Positions 8,468 through 15,753 of a DNA stretch of 64,000 nucleotides are shown piece after piece (positions within the stretch are counted from its first letter, which is position 1; each line of letters opens with the position of its first letter). This DNA is from Georgenia ruanii (lineage in GTDB: Bacteria > Actinomycetota > Actinomycetes > Actinomycetales > Actinomycetaceae). Under the pieces are notes generated by a model, which was not told the origin of the DNA, searched no databases, and was given only the letters and a program-made list of their open reading frames with translations. A program made the position numbers and the translations under genes. Where the stretch lies: contig NZ_VUKE01000001.1 of the NCBI RefSeq assembly GCF_009193175.1, forward strand, positions 311,089 to 375,088, in the 5' to 3' direction.

Positions 8468-9930
8468 GGCTTCTCGTCCTTCGTGGGCGCGACGGTGTGT
8501 CCCATGGTGGCGGCGGAGATGTGGCGCAGGGCCTCGGGTAGTTCGTCGGTGTAGCGGTCGGCGGCGTAGAGGTACTTCTGGGTGGTCTCGACGTCGGCGT
8601 GGCCGAGCAGTTCCATCACGGTAAGGACGGGGTTGGCGAGGAGGAGGTAGGGGTCTTCGGCGGTGCGGCGACCCAGGCGCATGAGGGCGGACAGCATCCG
8701 GACGGCGTAGGTGTGGCGGAAGACGTGTGGGGTGACGGTCAGGTGCTGGGGCGGGCGGTCGGGGTTGTTGAGATGGTGGACGCGCCGGCGGGACTCATCG
8801 AAGACGGCGTTCCAGCGGCGTAGGTCGACCGGGGTGCCGAGCCGGCTGGTGAAGAGGGCGAGAGGTTCGATGGTGCCGCGGTCGGTGATGAGGGCGGCGG
8901 TCTTGCGTTGGGCGTCGGAGAGGAGTTCGGCGCGGATGCGCCGGGTGCCGATCTTGATGACGGGTTTGCCGTCCGCGTCGTGTTCGATCGCGTCGCACAG
9001 GAGCAGCCGGCGCTCTTCGCGCAGGCGGCGTAGCCGGGGTTGGGCGGCGGCCACCGCCTTGTCGCGCTCGACGCGGCGGTAGAGGTCGGTGGCGTCGGCG
9101 AGGGTGTCGGTGACGAAGACGGTCCGGGGCCGACTGCCCTTGCCGACCAGGGTGAAGGGCCAGACGCCGGCGGTGGGCATGTCCGGCGTGCGAGGGATTT
9201 CGCAGTCCAGGAGCAGGGCGGCCTCTTCGCGGCGCAGGCCCATGGTGGCCAGGGTCAGGCCGTAGGTGTAGTCGCGTTCGCGGTTGGCGGTGGGGGTGGG
9301 GTCGCCGTCGCAGCGCAGGCCGCGTTCGAGGAAGAGGCGCAACTGGGTCTCGGTGAGGAAGCGCGGTTCGCGGACCAGCCGTTCGCGGGCGGCGAGGGTG
9401 TTGCGCCGGCGCTGTCCCCAACGGGGGATGGGGCTGCGCTCGATGAGGTGGGCGGCGAGGGCCCAGTCGTAGAAGCCGGAGACGGACGCCAGTTCGGTGT
9501 TCCAACTGGAGGCGCGCACCTCGGCGCGCCGGGCGTCGCGGTAGGCGACGAGGTCCTCGGCGGTGGCGTCGGTCAGGTCGACGCGGGGCTCGGGGTGGGT
9601 GGCCAGCCACTCCTCCACTGGGAGTGCGGCCTCGCGGGCGCGTTGGTGGGCGCGGCGGGCGCGCAGAAAGCGGAGCAGGCGCCACAGGTGGTAGGAGTGG
9701 AAGCGGGCGAGGGACTTGAGGGTGTAGGCGCCCTGGGACCAGGCGGCGAGCAGGTACTGGTTGGTTGCCCAGACGGTGGCCAACTGGCCGTCGTCCTCGA
9801 TGAGGAAGGGGAAGCCGTCGGGCAACTCCAGCCGGTCGAGAAGGTGGTTGACGGCCTGGGGGTCCCAGGGGAGGTCCCCGCGGGGCGGGGCCGCCGCGAC
9901 GACGGCGCGGTCGATGACGACCCGCCTCAT
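8464..9930 (-). CDS. Tyrosine recombinase/integrase, first gene of the operon, 488 aa
   Basis: A canonical tyrosine recombinase: N-terminal SAM-like core-binding domain (about residues 60-190), Arg I in TMGLRREEAALL (about 233), H-x-x-R in HVFRHTYA (about 402-405), and LGHADVETTQKYLY with the tyrosine nucleophile near residue 450. It starts 35 bp from a 12-bp inverted repeat and about 120 bp from the 3' end of ssrA, a common integration site for such enzymes. It leads an operon with two further integrase-like genes and a small helper gene, all overlapping or spaced by 2 bp. Likely the main catalytic subunit. Confidence 0.88.
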   Translation of the reverse strand: MRRVVIDRAVVAAAPPRGDLPWDPQAVNHLLDRLELPDGFPFLIEDDGQLATVWATNQYLLAAWSQGAYTLKSLARFHSYHLWRLLRFLRARRAHQRAREAALPVEEWLATHPEPRVDLTDATAEDLVAYRDARRAEVRASSWNTELASVSGFYDWALAAHLIERSPIPRWGQRRRNTLAARERLVREPRFLTETQLRLFLERGLRCDGDPTPTANRERDYTYGLTLATMGLRREEAALLLDCEIPRTPDMPTAGVWPFTLVGKGSRPRTVFVTDTLADATDLYRRVERDKAVAAAQPRLRRLREERRLLLCDAIEHDADGKPVIKIGTRRIRAELLSDAQRKTAALITDRGTIEPLALFTSRLGTPVDLRRWNAVFDESRRRVHHLNNPDRPPQHLTVTPHVFRHTYAVRMLSALMRLGRRTAEDPYLLLANPVLTVMELLGHADVETTQKYLYAADRYTDELPEALRHISAATMGHTVAPTKDEKP

Positions 9931-9964
9931 GCGACCACCGCCCTTCTGTGGGCGGCGTCACGTT

Positions 9965-10002
9965 TGCAGCCCCTCGAGGGTGAAACTACCCGAGGGGCTG
10001 CA
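9965..10002 (-). terminator. Strong hairpin after ssrA
   Basis: Perfect 12-bp arms TGCAGCCCCTCG/CGAGGGGCTGCA with a 14-nt loop, extendable by GGT/ACC. It lies about 45 bp beyond the tmRNA 3' end and just before the first recombinase gene. There is no T-run, so it could equally be a recombinase-binding site. Confidence 0.55.
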
Positions 10003-10012
10003 TGTACGTCCT

Positions 10013-10045
10013 GAACTTGAAGTAGTAAGACACTTTTTCAAGTTC
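10013..10045. repeat. 9-bp inverted repeat abutting the tmRNA 3' end
   Basis: GAACTTGAA (10013-10021) and TTCAAGTTC (10037-10045) are perfect arms around 15 nt. The right arm ends 4 nt from the last tmRNA bases. Position beside ssrA and a recombinase operon makes it a candidate attachment-site core. Confidence 0.5.
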
Positions 10046-10048
10046 TTC

Positions 10049-10415
10049 TGTGGAGATGGCGGGAATCGAACCCGCGTCCGACGGCGTGGTACCAGGGCTT
10101 CTCCGGGTGCAGTCTGCTGACGATTTTCTCGGCCCCAGCGATCACGCAGACAAGTCGCTGACGGGCCCAGTCACCTAAAAGTCCCCGTAACCCCGATGAC
10201 GAAGGCTACGAGCAGTGGCTCTCTAGATGACGCCAGGAACCGGGGCGAGAGCTACCTCGGGCTGACGGAGTTCGGAACTCGCTCAGGCGGCGAGGGCGAA
10301 CTCGGTGCGCTTGGAATTGGCACCTATTGGTTTGCAGAGAGCGTTGACGAGATGACTCTGCATCCTCGACCCGCTTCTCCTGGAACGACGACCATCGTCG
10401 AAACCGATCATCCCC
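10049..10415 (-). ncRNA. ssrA: Transfer-messenger RNA (tmRNA)
   Basis: The 5' end reads GGGGATGATCGGTTTCGAC, the conserved start of one-piece tmRNA. The 3' end reads GGGTTCGATTCCCGCC then CATCTCC, which pairs with the 5' GGGGATG to form the tRNA-like acceptor stem (7 bp including one G-U). The internal frame encodes the tag ANSKRTEFALAA with TGA at 10285-10283. tmRNA rescues stalled ribosomes together with SmpB, whose gene is at 48686. Oddity: after the discriminator A (10051) the genome reads CAG, not CCA, so the terminal CCA would have to be completed by CCA-adding enzyme, or the end was altered by an integration event. Confidence 0.96.
10283..10321 (-). other. tmRNA tag-peptide reading frame
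   Basis: GCC resume codon at 10321-10319, then ANSKRTEFALAA and TGA. The ALAA end is the usual proteolysis signal recognised by ClpXP-type proteases. The tag was read directly from the sequence. Confidence 0.9.
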
Positions 10416-10428
10416 CTGTGCAGTTATC
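10416..10428 (-). promoter_or_regulatory. Candidate -10 of ssrA
   Basis: GATAAC at 10428-10423 lies 7 nt before the GGGG 5' end of tmRNA, the right distance for a -10 element. No consensus -35 is seen. The 10429-10611 stretch beyond it holds no gene. Confidence 0.4.
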
Positions 10429-10611
10429 CCCCGGCCTCACCCACTGGGGGATCCGCCGGTGTCTCTATGCTACGCGGTCAACCAGGCCGGTGGCACGTTC
10501 ATTCCCCACCGCCGCGCTGTGACGGACCTCTCGGGCGCCTCCGGCCCTCGCGGTCACGCCGCCCCGGCGGCGCTCTGCGAGCCCGCCGCCCCTGCCGGCC
10601 CGCCGCCGGCC

Positions 10612-11667
10612 TCAGGCCGAGGCCGGCGCGTCGAGCTCGGCGTCGATGAGCTCCTTGACCCGGCCGAGCAGCTCGATGGCGCGCAAGGACTCGTGCTGCG
10701 GGACCCCGGAGACGTCCATCTGGAAGTTCTGCCGGTCGTGCTCGAGGTAGCCGTGCAGCGCGACGATCCGCTCCGCCACCGTCTCGGGCGAGCCGACGAC
10801 GAACGCCCCGTGCCGCCCGGCCTGCATCTCGTAGGACATCCTGGTCGGCGCGGCGAACCCGCGCTCGCGCGCCAGCTTGGTGCCGGCGTCGAGCTGGTAG
10901 GGGTAGAACGCCTCCAGGGCGGTGGCGTCGTCGTCCGCCACGAACCCGTGCACGGAGACCGAGACGTGCCGCCGGGCCGCAGGGTGCCCCGCCCGGGCGA
11001 ACGCCTCGCGGTAGAGCTCGACGAGCGGGGCGAACCGGCGCGGCTCGCCCCCGATGATCGCGTAGTTGACGGGCAGGCCCACGGTGCCGGCGCGCACCGA
11101 CGACGCCGGCGAGCCCCCGGTGGCGATGCCGATGCGCAGGTGCTCGCCCAGGTCGGGCTTGTCGGTGGGCCGGGGCCAGAGGTGGGCGTCGACGAGGGGC
11201 GGGCGGAAGCGGCCCGACCAGGTCACCGGGTTGCCGGCATCGAGGGCGAGGAGCAGGTCGAGCTTCTCCTCGTACAGCTCGTCGTAGTCCTCCAAGCTGG
11301 CGCCGAACAGCGGGAAGGACTCGATGAACGACCCACGCCCGGCGAGCAGCTCCACCCGGCCACCCGAGAGCTGGTCCATGGTGGCGAACTGCTGGTAGAC
11401 CCGCACGGGGTCCTCGGTGGACAGCACGGTGACGGCCGAGCCGACGTGGATGCGCTCGGTGCGCGCCAGCGCCGCCGCGATGACCGTGGCGGGCGAGGAG
11501 ATGGCGTAGTCGGGCCGGTGGTGCTCCCCCACGCCCGCGTAGTCCAGCCCGACCTCCTCGGCGAGGCGCACCCGCTCCACGATCTCCCGCAGGCGCTGGC
11601 CCGGGGAGACGCGGTCGGCGCCGGGCCGGGTGTCGAGGTCACCGAAGGTGTAGATGCCGAGCTGCAT
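10612..11667 (-). CDS. LLM-class flavin-dependent oxidoreductase (bacterial luciferase-like), 351 aa
   Basis: A full-length luciferase-like monooxygenase: MQLGIYTFGDL at the N-terminus, VGLDYAGVGEHHRPDYA (about residues 40-56), AVTVLSTEDPVRVYQQFATMDQLSGGRVELLAGRGS (start about 79), and the typical C-terminal VGSPETVAERI. Enzymes of this type bind reduced FMN in a TIM barrel and oxidise small substrates; the substrate cannot be told. It is transcribed on its own, behind two copies of a GAGAATGCC-type repeat. It separates ssrA from the eCIS genes and need not belong to either. Confidence 0.88.
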   Translation of the reverse strand: MQLGIYTFGDLDTRPGADRVSPGQRLREIVERVRLAEEVGLDYAGVGEHHRPDYAISSPATVIAAALARTERIHVGSAVTVLSTEDPVRVYQQFATMDQLSGGRVELLAGRGSFIESFPLFGASLEDYDELYEEKLDLLLALDAGNPVTWSGRFRPPLVDAHLWPRPTDKPDLGEHLRIGIATGGSPASSVRAGTVGLPVNYAIIGGEPRRFAPLVELYREAFARAGHPAARRHVSVSVHGFVADDDATALEAFYPYQLDAGTKLARERGFAAPTRMSYEMQAGRHGAFVVGSPETVAERIVALHGYLEHDRQNFQMDVSGVPQHESLRAIELLGRVKELIDAELDAPASA

Positions 11668-11734
11668 GCTCGTGCGAACCGTCAGCGGACCGGTTCTGTT
11701 CCGGACGCGGCGGTGCCTTCACTGCCACCGCGGC

Positions 11735-11773
11735 GAGAATGCCCCTCTGGTTGCGCCGAGAATGCCACTCTGG
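11735..11773. repeat. Twofold GAGAATGCCnCTCTGG repeat upstream of the oxidoreductase
   Basis: GAGAATGCCCCTCTGG (11735-11750) and GAGAATGCCACTCTGG (11758-11773) match at 15 of 16 positions and are offset by 23 bp, about two helical turns. Each is a near-palindrome (AGAnTGnCATTCT on the other strand), as expected for a dimeric regulator site. Confidence 0.5.
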
Positions 11774-11782
11774 CTGCGGGGG

Positions 11783-12292
11783 TCAGACCTGACGCCAGCG
11801 CGCCTCAGCCTCGGCCGGGGTGGTCCGTCCCGCGATGACGTCCTCCAGGCCGGGTACGAAGGCCTGGTAGGCCCGCTCGACCTCGTCCAGCGCATTGACG
11901 AGCAGTCCGCGGAACGCCGGCGCGGGCAGCTCGACGTCGCCGACCTCGAGGCCGGCTCGCACCGAGAGGTTGCCGGTGCTCAGGTCGAGCTCGAACGTCG
12001 ACGTGGTGAGGACCGTGTTGGCGCGCGTGACGGCGTCGGCGAGGACTGGACGAATGCCGGACGGGACGTAGTCGGGCCGGACGGCGTAGAAGACCACCGC
12101 GCGGGAGACGGACAGCACCACGCCCATCACCAGATCCTGCGGGCCGCTGACCGCGTCGACGTCGAACGTCTCCAGGTCCCAGTCGACCTGCAGGTTCCGG
12201 CCCTCGGCGAGCAGCGCGACCAGGGTGCGGCGCAGCAGGTCGGAGGCGCCCTCGGCCTGCGGCGGGAGCGTGACCTCGTCAGACGCCTGCAC
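11783..12292 (-). CDS. YbjN-like (type III chaperone-fold) protein, 169 aa
   Basis: The pattern of a short helix, strand-rich middle (VVFYAVRPDYVP), then RANTVLTTSTFELDLSTGNL followed by a helical end with ALDEVERAYQAFVPGLEDV matches YbjN-domain proteins, which share the fold of type III secretion chaperones. Its start codon overlaps the end of the DUF4157 gene by 14 bp, so both are made from one message behind the eCIS-type promoter at 15707-15753. I infer that it could be a chaperone or loading partner of the DUF4157 protein. The YbjN assignment is moderately sure; the partnership is inference. Confidence 0.65.
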   Translation of the reverse strand: MQASDEVTLPPQAEGASDLLRRTLVALLAEGRNLQVDWDLETFDVDAVSGPQDLVMGVVLSVSRAVVFYAVRPDYVPSGIRPVLADAVTRANTVLTTSTFELDLSTGNLSVRAGLEVGDVELPAPAFRGLLVNALDEVERAYQAFVPGLEDVIAGRTTPAEAEARWRQV

Positions 12293-15200
12293 CGGCCAGC
12301 TCCTCCTCCTTCATCCGTTCGCTCCACACGTTCAGCAGAAACTCCTTGGCCGCCTCGCTGTTGGCGGGGTTGGCCGTCTGCTTGAGGATCTCCTCGGTGG
12401 ACATCCCCTCGAGCGCCTGCAGGAACGTGGAGAGCTGGGCGTCGGTGGGGTCGTGGGGCAGCACATGCTTACCACAGACGATGGCCGCTCCCGCGGTCTC
12501 CACCCCGCCGGTCGCGTCCTCCCAGTTCACCGCCGTCTTCCGTTGTGACCGGGTGAACGTGTCCCCGCCCTTGAGCATCATCTTCAGCTTCCAACCGAGC
12601 CCGCGCCGCCCCTTGGCGCCGCCGGTGGCCGCCTGGTCCATCCGGTTGCGCTTGTCGGCCATGTCGCCGACGGCGCCCCACTTCTTGCCGACCCCGCCGA
12701 GCGCCCCGATGACGCCGGAGGCCTTGGCCTGCCACTTCTCGTAGAACTGCTGGGGGTCGGCGTCCTCCCCGAGCTCCTCCAGCACGGCGTTGCGCAGCTT
12801 GACGAGCATGTCCTCCTTGCCCACGCTCGTCGGGTCGGGGTTGCTGCGGTCGGTGACGTTGAGCCCCTTGAGCATCGCGGGGACGATCCGCTTGCCGTCG
12901 ATGTCGTAGTTGCTCAGGAACGCCATGGCCACCTTGTCCCCGCGGGCGGCGCGCATGATGATGCCGTCCACCGCCATTGCCGGGTGCCGCTTGAGCTCGT
13001 TCTCCGCGCCGCCCTCCAGGTGCTGGACCGCGGACTCCTGCTCGGCCACCTTCGCCATCCGCACGAGCACCTCGTCGGCGATGACGTGGCCGAACTTGTG
13101 CAGCAGGTCCACGACGGTGAACCCGGCGTCGACGGCGGCGGGGATGCCGTAGCCGCCGCCGCTGGCCACGGTCGCGATGGAGGTGGCGAGCTTCCTGATC
13201 GCGTTGACGGTCGACCAGGTGGAGTTCTCCAGCTTCTTGGCGTAGCGCTGGGCGAACTTCAGCATGGGGTAGACCAGCACGTCCACCGTCGTTGCGCCCG
13301 CGGTGCGCGAGCGGGCACCGAAGAGCGCCTGGTTGGTCTCGTGCACGCGCACCGCGTCACCGGCCAGGTCGACCGCGCTGCTGACGATGGTCAGGGCCGC
13401 GGTGGCGATGTTCAGCCCCGGGACGACCTGGCCGACGGCGCCGGAGACCGCCGGGGAGATCGTGGCGGCCAGCTGCGCGGTGGACCTCGCCCCGGCGACG
13501 AGGGCGTTGAGCCCGTCGGCGCCGGCCTTGGCCGCGGCCAAGGCGGGGCGGGGGCGGGGGTCCTCGTAGCTGCGCTGGACCGACACGGCGAACTTCATCG
13601 CCTGCTGCACCGCCGTCTTCAGCGAGCCGAAGATGTCCAGGACCGAGCCGATGCCCTCCTTCACGCTCGTGGTGATCCGCGGGTCCTTCGGCAGCTCGTC
13701 GGGGTCGATGGCCTTGCCGGTCAGCTTGTCCAGGAAGCTCGTCCCGCCCCTCTTGGCGGCCTCGGCCTCCTCGGCCTTGAACTTCTCCGACTTCGGGTCG
13801 ACCTTGTCGGCGATGGCCCCGAACGCGCTGTTGCCGACCTTGCCGGCGGCGAGCCCGATCCCGACCTTGCTCGCCACCGACTCGGCGCCGGCCTGTGCCT
13901 TCTCCGCACCGTCGAGCCGCCGCGGCGGCGCCATCCTGGCCTGCAGGGGCACCCGCGCGCGGGCCTCCCGGATCGCTGCCTTGTCCAGGGCGGAGCCGCG
14001 CGCCGGGCGGGCCTTGCGGACCTTGGCCGGGGCCGTGGCCCACACGAGGGCCTCGGCGCGGGCCTCGGCCGTCTCCAGGTCGACGTTGCGGATGTCCCGC
14101 ATGGCCTCGTCGACGGCGAGGACGTACTCCTCGTACTTCGCCTCCACGTCCTCGGGCAGGAGCGTCCCGCGCTTGGCGGATTCGTTCATCGAGACGCGGA
14201 CCCTCGCGGCGTTGCGCGCCTGGCGGACATCGATGACGAGGCGCTCGGCCGCCGTCTCCCGCGCCGGGCGGACCGGCTTGAGCGTCTGGGCGAAGCGGCC
14301 CTCGAGCCAGGTGCGCCGGTAGGCCTCGTCGGCGATGCGGGCATCGGTCCACTTCGGGTCCCCGGCGTGCTCGCCGGCGAGCTCCTCGACGAGGACGCGC
14401 TCGTGGTCGAGCGCTTCCGCGAAGAGCCGTTGGAGGTTCTGGAACTTCGCCCCGGAGTCGGGACCGGCCCCGATGTCCGCCTTGAGCGCCTTGCGGCCGG
14501 CGATGCCCTCCTTGCGCGACGCCTCCAGCTGCTTCTTCTCGGAGGCCTCGAGCTTCTTGCTGGCCTTGTTGTTCGCCCTGGCCTGCTCGTGCTGCGCCGC
14601 GATCGCGGCCGCGGTCCCCCGCGGCGGGCGGACCGCCTCGAGCGTCTCGGCGAAGCGACCCTCGAGCCAGGTGCGCCGGTAGGCCTCGTCGGCGATGCGG
14701 GCGTCCGTCCACTCCAGGTCCCCGGCGTGCTCGCCGGCGAGCTCCTCGAGGAGGACGCGCTCGTGGTCGAGCGCCTCCTCGAACAGCGCGTGGAGGTCCC
14801 GCACCTTTGCCCCGGAGTCGGGACCGGCGTAGATGTCCTCGGTCAGGGCCTTCCGTCCGGCAGCGTCGGCCTTGGCCTGCTTCTTCTGTGCCGCGCGCTC
14901 GGCCGCCCTCCGGTCCTCCTCCTGCTTGGCCCGTGCCTTCTCCTGCTTCTTGCGCTCCTGCTCTGCCTCCTCCTCGGGCGTGGGCTTCTTCTTCTTGAAC
15001 AGGCCGAACAGCCGGTGCACCCTCGCACCGGGCTCGGTGACCACGTGGGCCAGCTCGTGCGCGAGGACCCGGTCGCCCTCGGCGGTGCCCGGCGCGAACT
15101 GCCCGGCGCCGAAGAAGACGTCGCTGCCGGTGGTGAAGGCGCGGGCGGAGACGCGCCGGTTGAGGTCGGCGGCGACGGCATCGTCGTGGATGCGGACGTG

Positions 15201-15644
15201 CCCCAGCCCGGTGCCGAACGCGCCCTCCATCTGCCGGCGCACCGCGCCGGGCAGCGCGCGGCCGGCGCCCCGTCGGGTCTCGATGCGGGACGCGGTCGCC
15301 GAGTCGAGCAAACCGCCGGCGGCCCCGATCGCCCCGGGCGCCGGGGTGGGGGCGCTGGCCCGGCGCAGGTGCCCGCAGGACGGGTCGTGCCGGTGCGGCT
15401 CGGGCTCGTCCCCGCTCGTCCCCGGCCGGGCGTCGCCGGCGGACAGGCGGCGCAGCGCCCGGTCCGCGAGCGCGTCGGCGTCGTGCTCGGCACTGTCCTC
15501 CGCCGCCCCGACCACCAGGGTGGGGGCGAGCAGGCCCGCGACCGGCGTCGGCCTGACCGGCGCCGCGGCCTGCTCGGTACGCTCCGGGACCGGCCCCGGC
15601 TGCGCCGTCGTCGCGGTGCGCTGGTGGGTCTGCGTCACGCTCAT
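12279..15644 (-). CDS. DUF4157 eCIS-associated protein, candidate cargo, 1121 aa
   Basis: Start ATG at 15644 has GAGAGGAGG upstream; the longer open frame before it is a shadow of the ATPase gene. After a disordered N-terminus (residues 1-110) comes the DUF4157 domain (about 115-210) with GDRVLAHELAHVV, H196-E-L-A-H200, a metallopeptidase-like motif typical of eCIS loci. Next is a charged, lysine-rich helix and two tandem 120-residue repeats (about residues 262-500). A hydrophobic central segment (about residues 720-790) and a helical end follow. DUF4157 proteins are among the most constant cargo-associated proteins of eCIS particles. Toxicity, cleavage activity or membrane insertion is not proven by the sequence. 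Confidence 0.82.
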   Translation of the reverse strand: MSVTQTHQRTATTAQPGPVPERTEQAAAPVRPTPVAGLLAPTLVVGAAEDSAEHDADALADRALRRLSAGDARPGTSGDEPEPHRHDPSCGHLRRASAPTPAPGAIGAAGGLLDSATASRIETRRGAGRALPGAVRRQMEGAFGTGLGHVRIHDDAVAADLNRRVSARAFTTGSDVFFGAGQFAPGTAEGDRVLAHELAHVVTEPGARVHRLFGLFKKKKPTPEEEAEQERKKQEKARAKQEEDRRAAERAAQKKQAKADAAGRKALTEDIYAGPDSGAKVRDLHALFEEALDHERVLLEELAGEHAGDLEWTDARIADEAYRRTWLEGRFAETLEAVRPPRGTAAAIAAQHEQARANNKASKKLEASEKKQLEASRKEGIAGRKALKADIGAGPDSGAKFQNLQRLFAEALDHERVLVEELAGEHAGDPKWTDARIADEAYRRTWLEGRFAQTLKPVRPARETAAERLVIDVRQARNAARVRVSMNESAKRGTLLPEDVEAKYEEYVLAVDEAMRDIRNVDLETAEARAEALVWATAPAKVRKARPARGSALDKAAIREARARVPLQARMAPPRRLDGAEKAQAGAESVASKVGIGLAAGKVGNSAFGAIADKVDPKSEKFKAEEAEAAKRGGTSFLDKLTGKAIDPDELPKDPRITTSVKEGIGSVLDIFGSLKTAVQQAMKFAVSVQRSYEDPRPRPALAAAKAGADGLNALVAGARSTAQLAATISPAVSGAVGQVVPGLNIATAALTIVSSAVDLAGDAVRVHETNQALFGARSRTAGATTVDVLVYPMLKFAQRYAKKLENSTWSTVNAIRKLATSIATVASGGGYGIPAAVDAGFTVVDLLHKFGHVIADEVLVRMAKVAEQESAVQHLEGGAENELKRHPAMAVDGIIMRAARGDKVAMAFLSNYDIDGKRIVPAMLKGLNVTDRSNPDPTSVGKEDMLVKLRNAVLEELGEDADPQQFYEKWQAKASGVIGALGGVGKKWGAVGDMADKRNRMDQAATGGAKGRRGLGWKLKMMLKGGDTFTRSQRKTAVNWEDATGGVETAGAAIVCGKHVLPHDPTDAQLSTFLQALEGMSTEEILKQTANPANSEAAKEFLLNVWSERMKEEELAGAGV
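14281..14860 (-). repeat. Two 360-bp-spaced direct repeats inside the DUF4157 gene
   Basis: Segments around 14281-14500 and 14641-14860 are nearly identical in DNA, for example GTGCGCCGGTAGGCCTCGTC at 14311 and 14671, and GAGGACGCGCTCGTGGTCGA at 14391 and 14751. The offset is exactly 360 bp (120 codons), so this is a recent in-frame duplication. Confidence 0.85.
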
Positions 15645-15706
15645 GCCCGCCTCCTCTCGCCGGGCACGCCCGGCCGCCGCCCGTCCATCGGGGCAGGATC
15701 CAGGGG

Positions 15707-15753
15707 CATCCTGCCGGGGTAGCCGCACCCGGACTACGGCAATTGCTACTGAG
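15707..15753 (-). promoter_or_regulatory. eCIS box promoter 1 (DUF4157-YbjN unit)
   Basis: On the minus strand CTCAGTAGCAATTGCCGTAG (15753-15734), 20 bp, then AGGATG (15712-15707). The predicted leader to the ATG at 15644 is about 55 nt. The box overlaps the last codons of the ATPase gene. Confidence 0.7.

Noticed and set aside
1-9960. Direct repeat of the ssrA 3' end as the second attachment site
   Set aside because: I found no second copy of the GTTCGATTCCCGCC-type tmRNA end by eye in the left 10 kb; it may lie outside the window.
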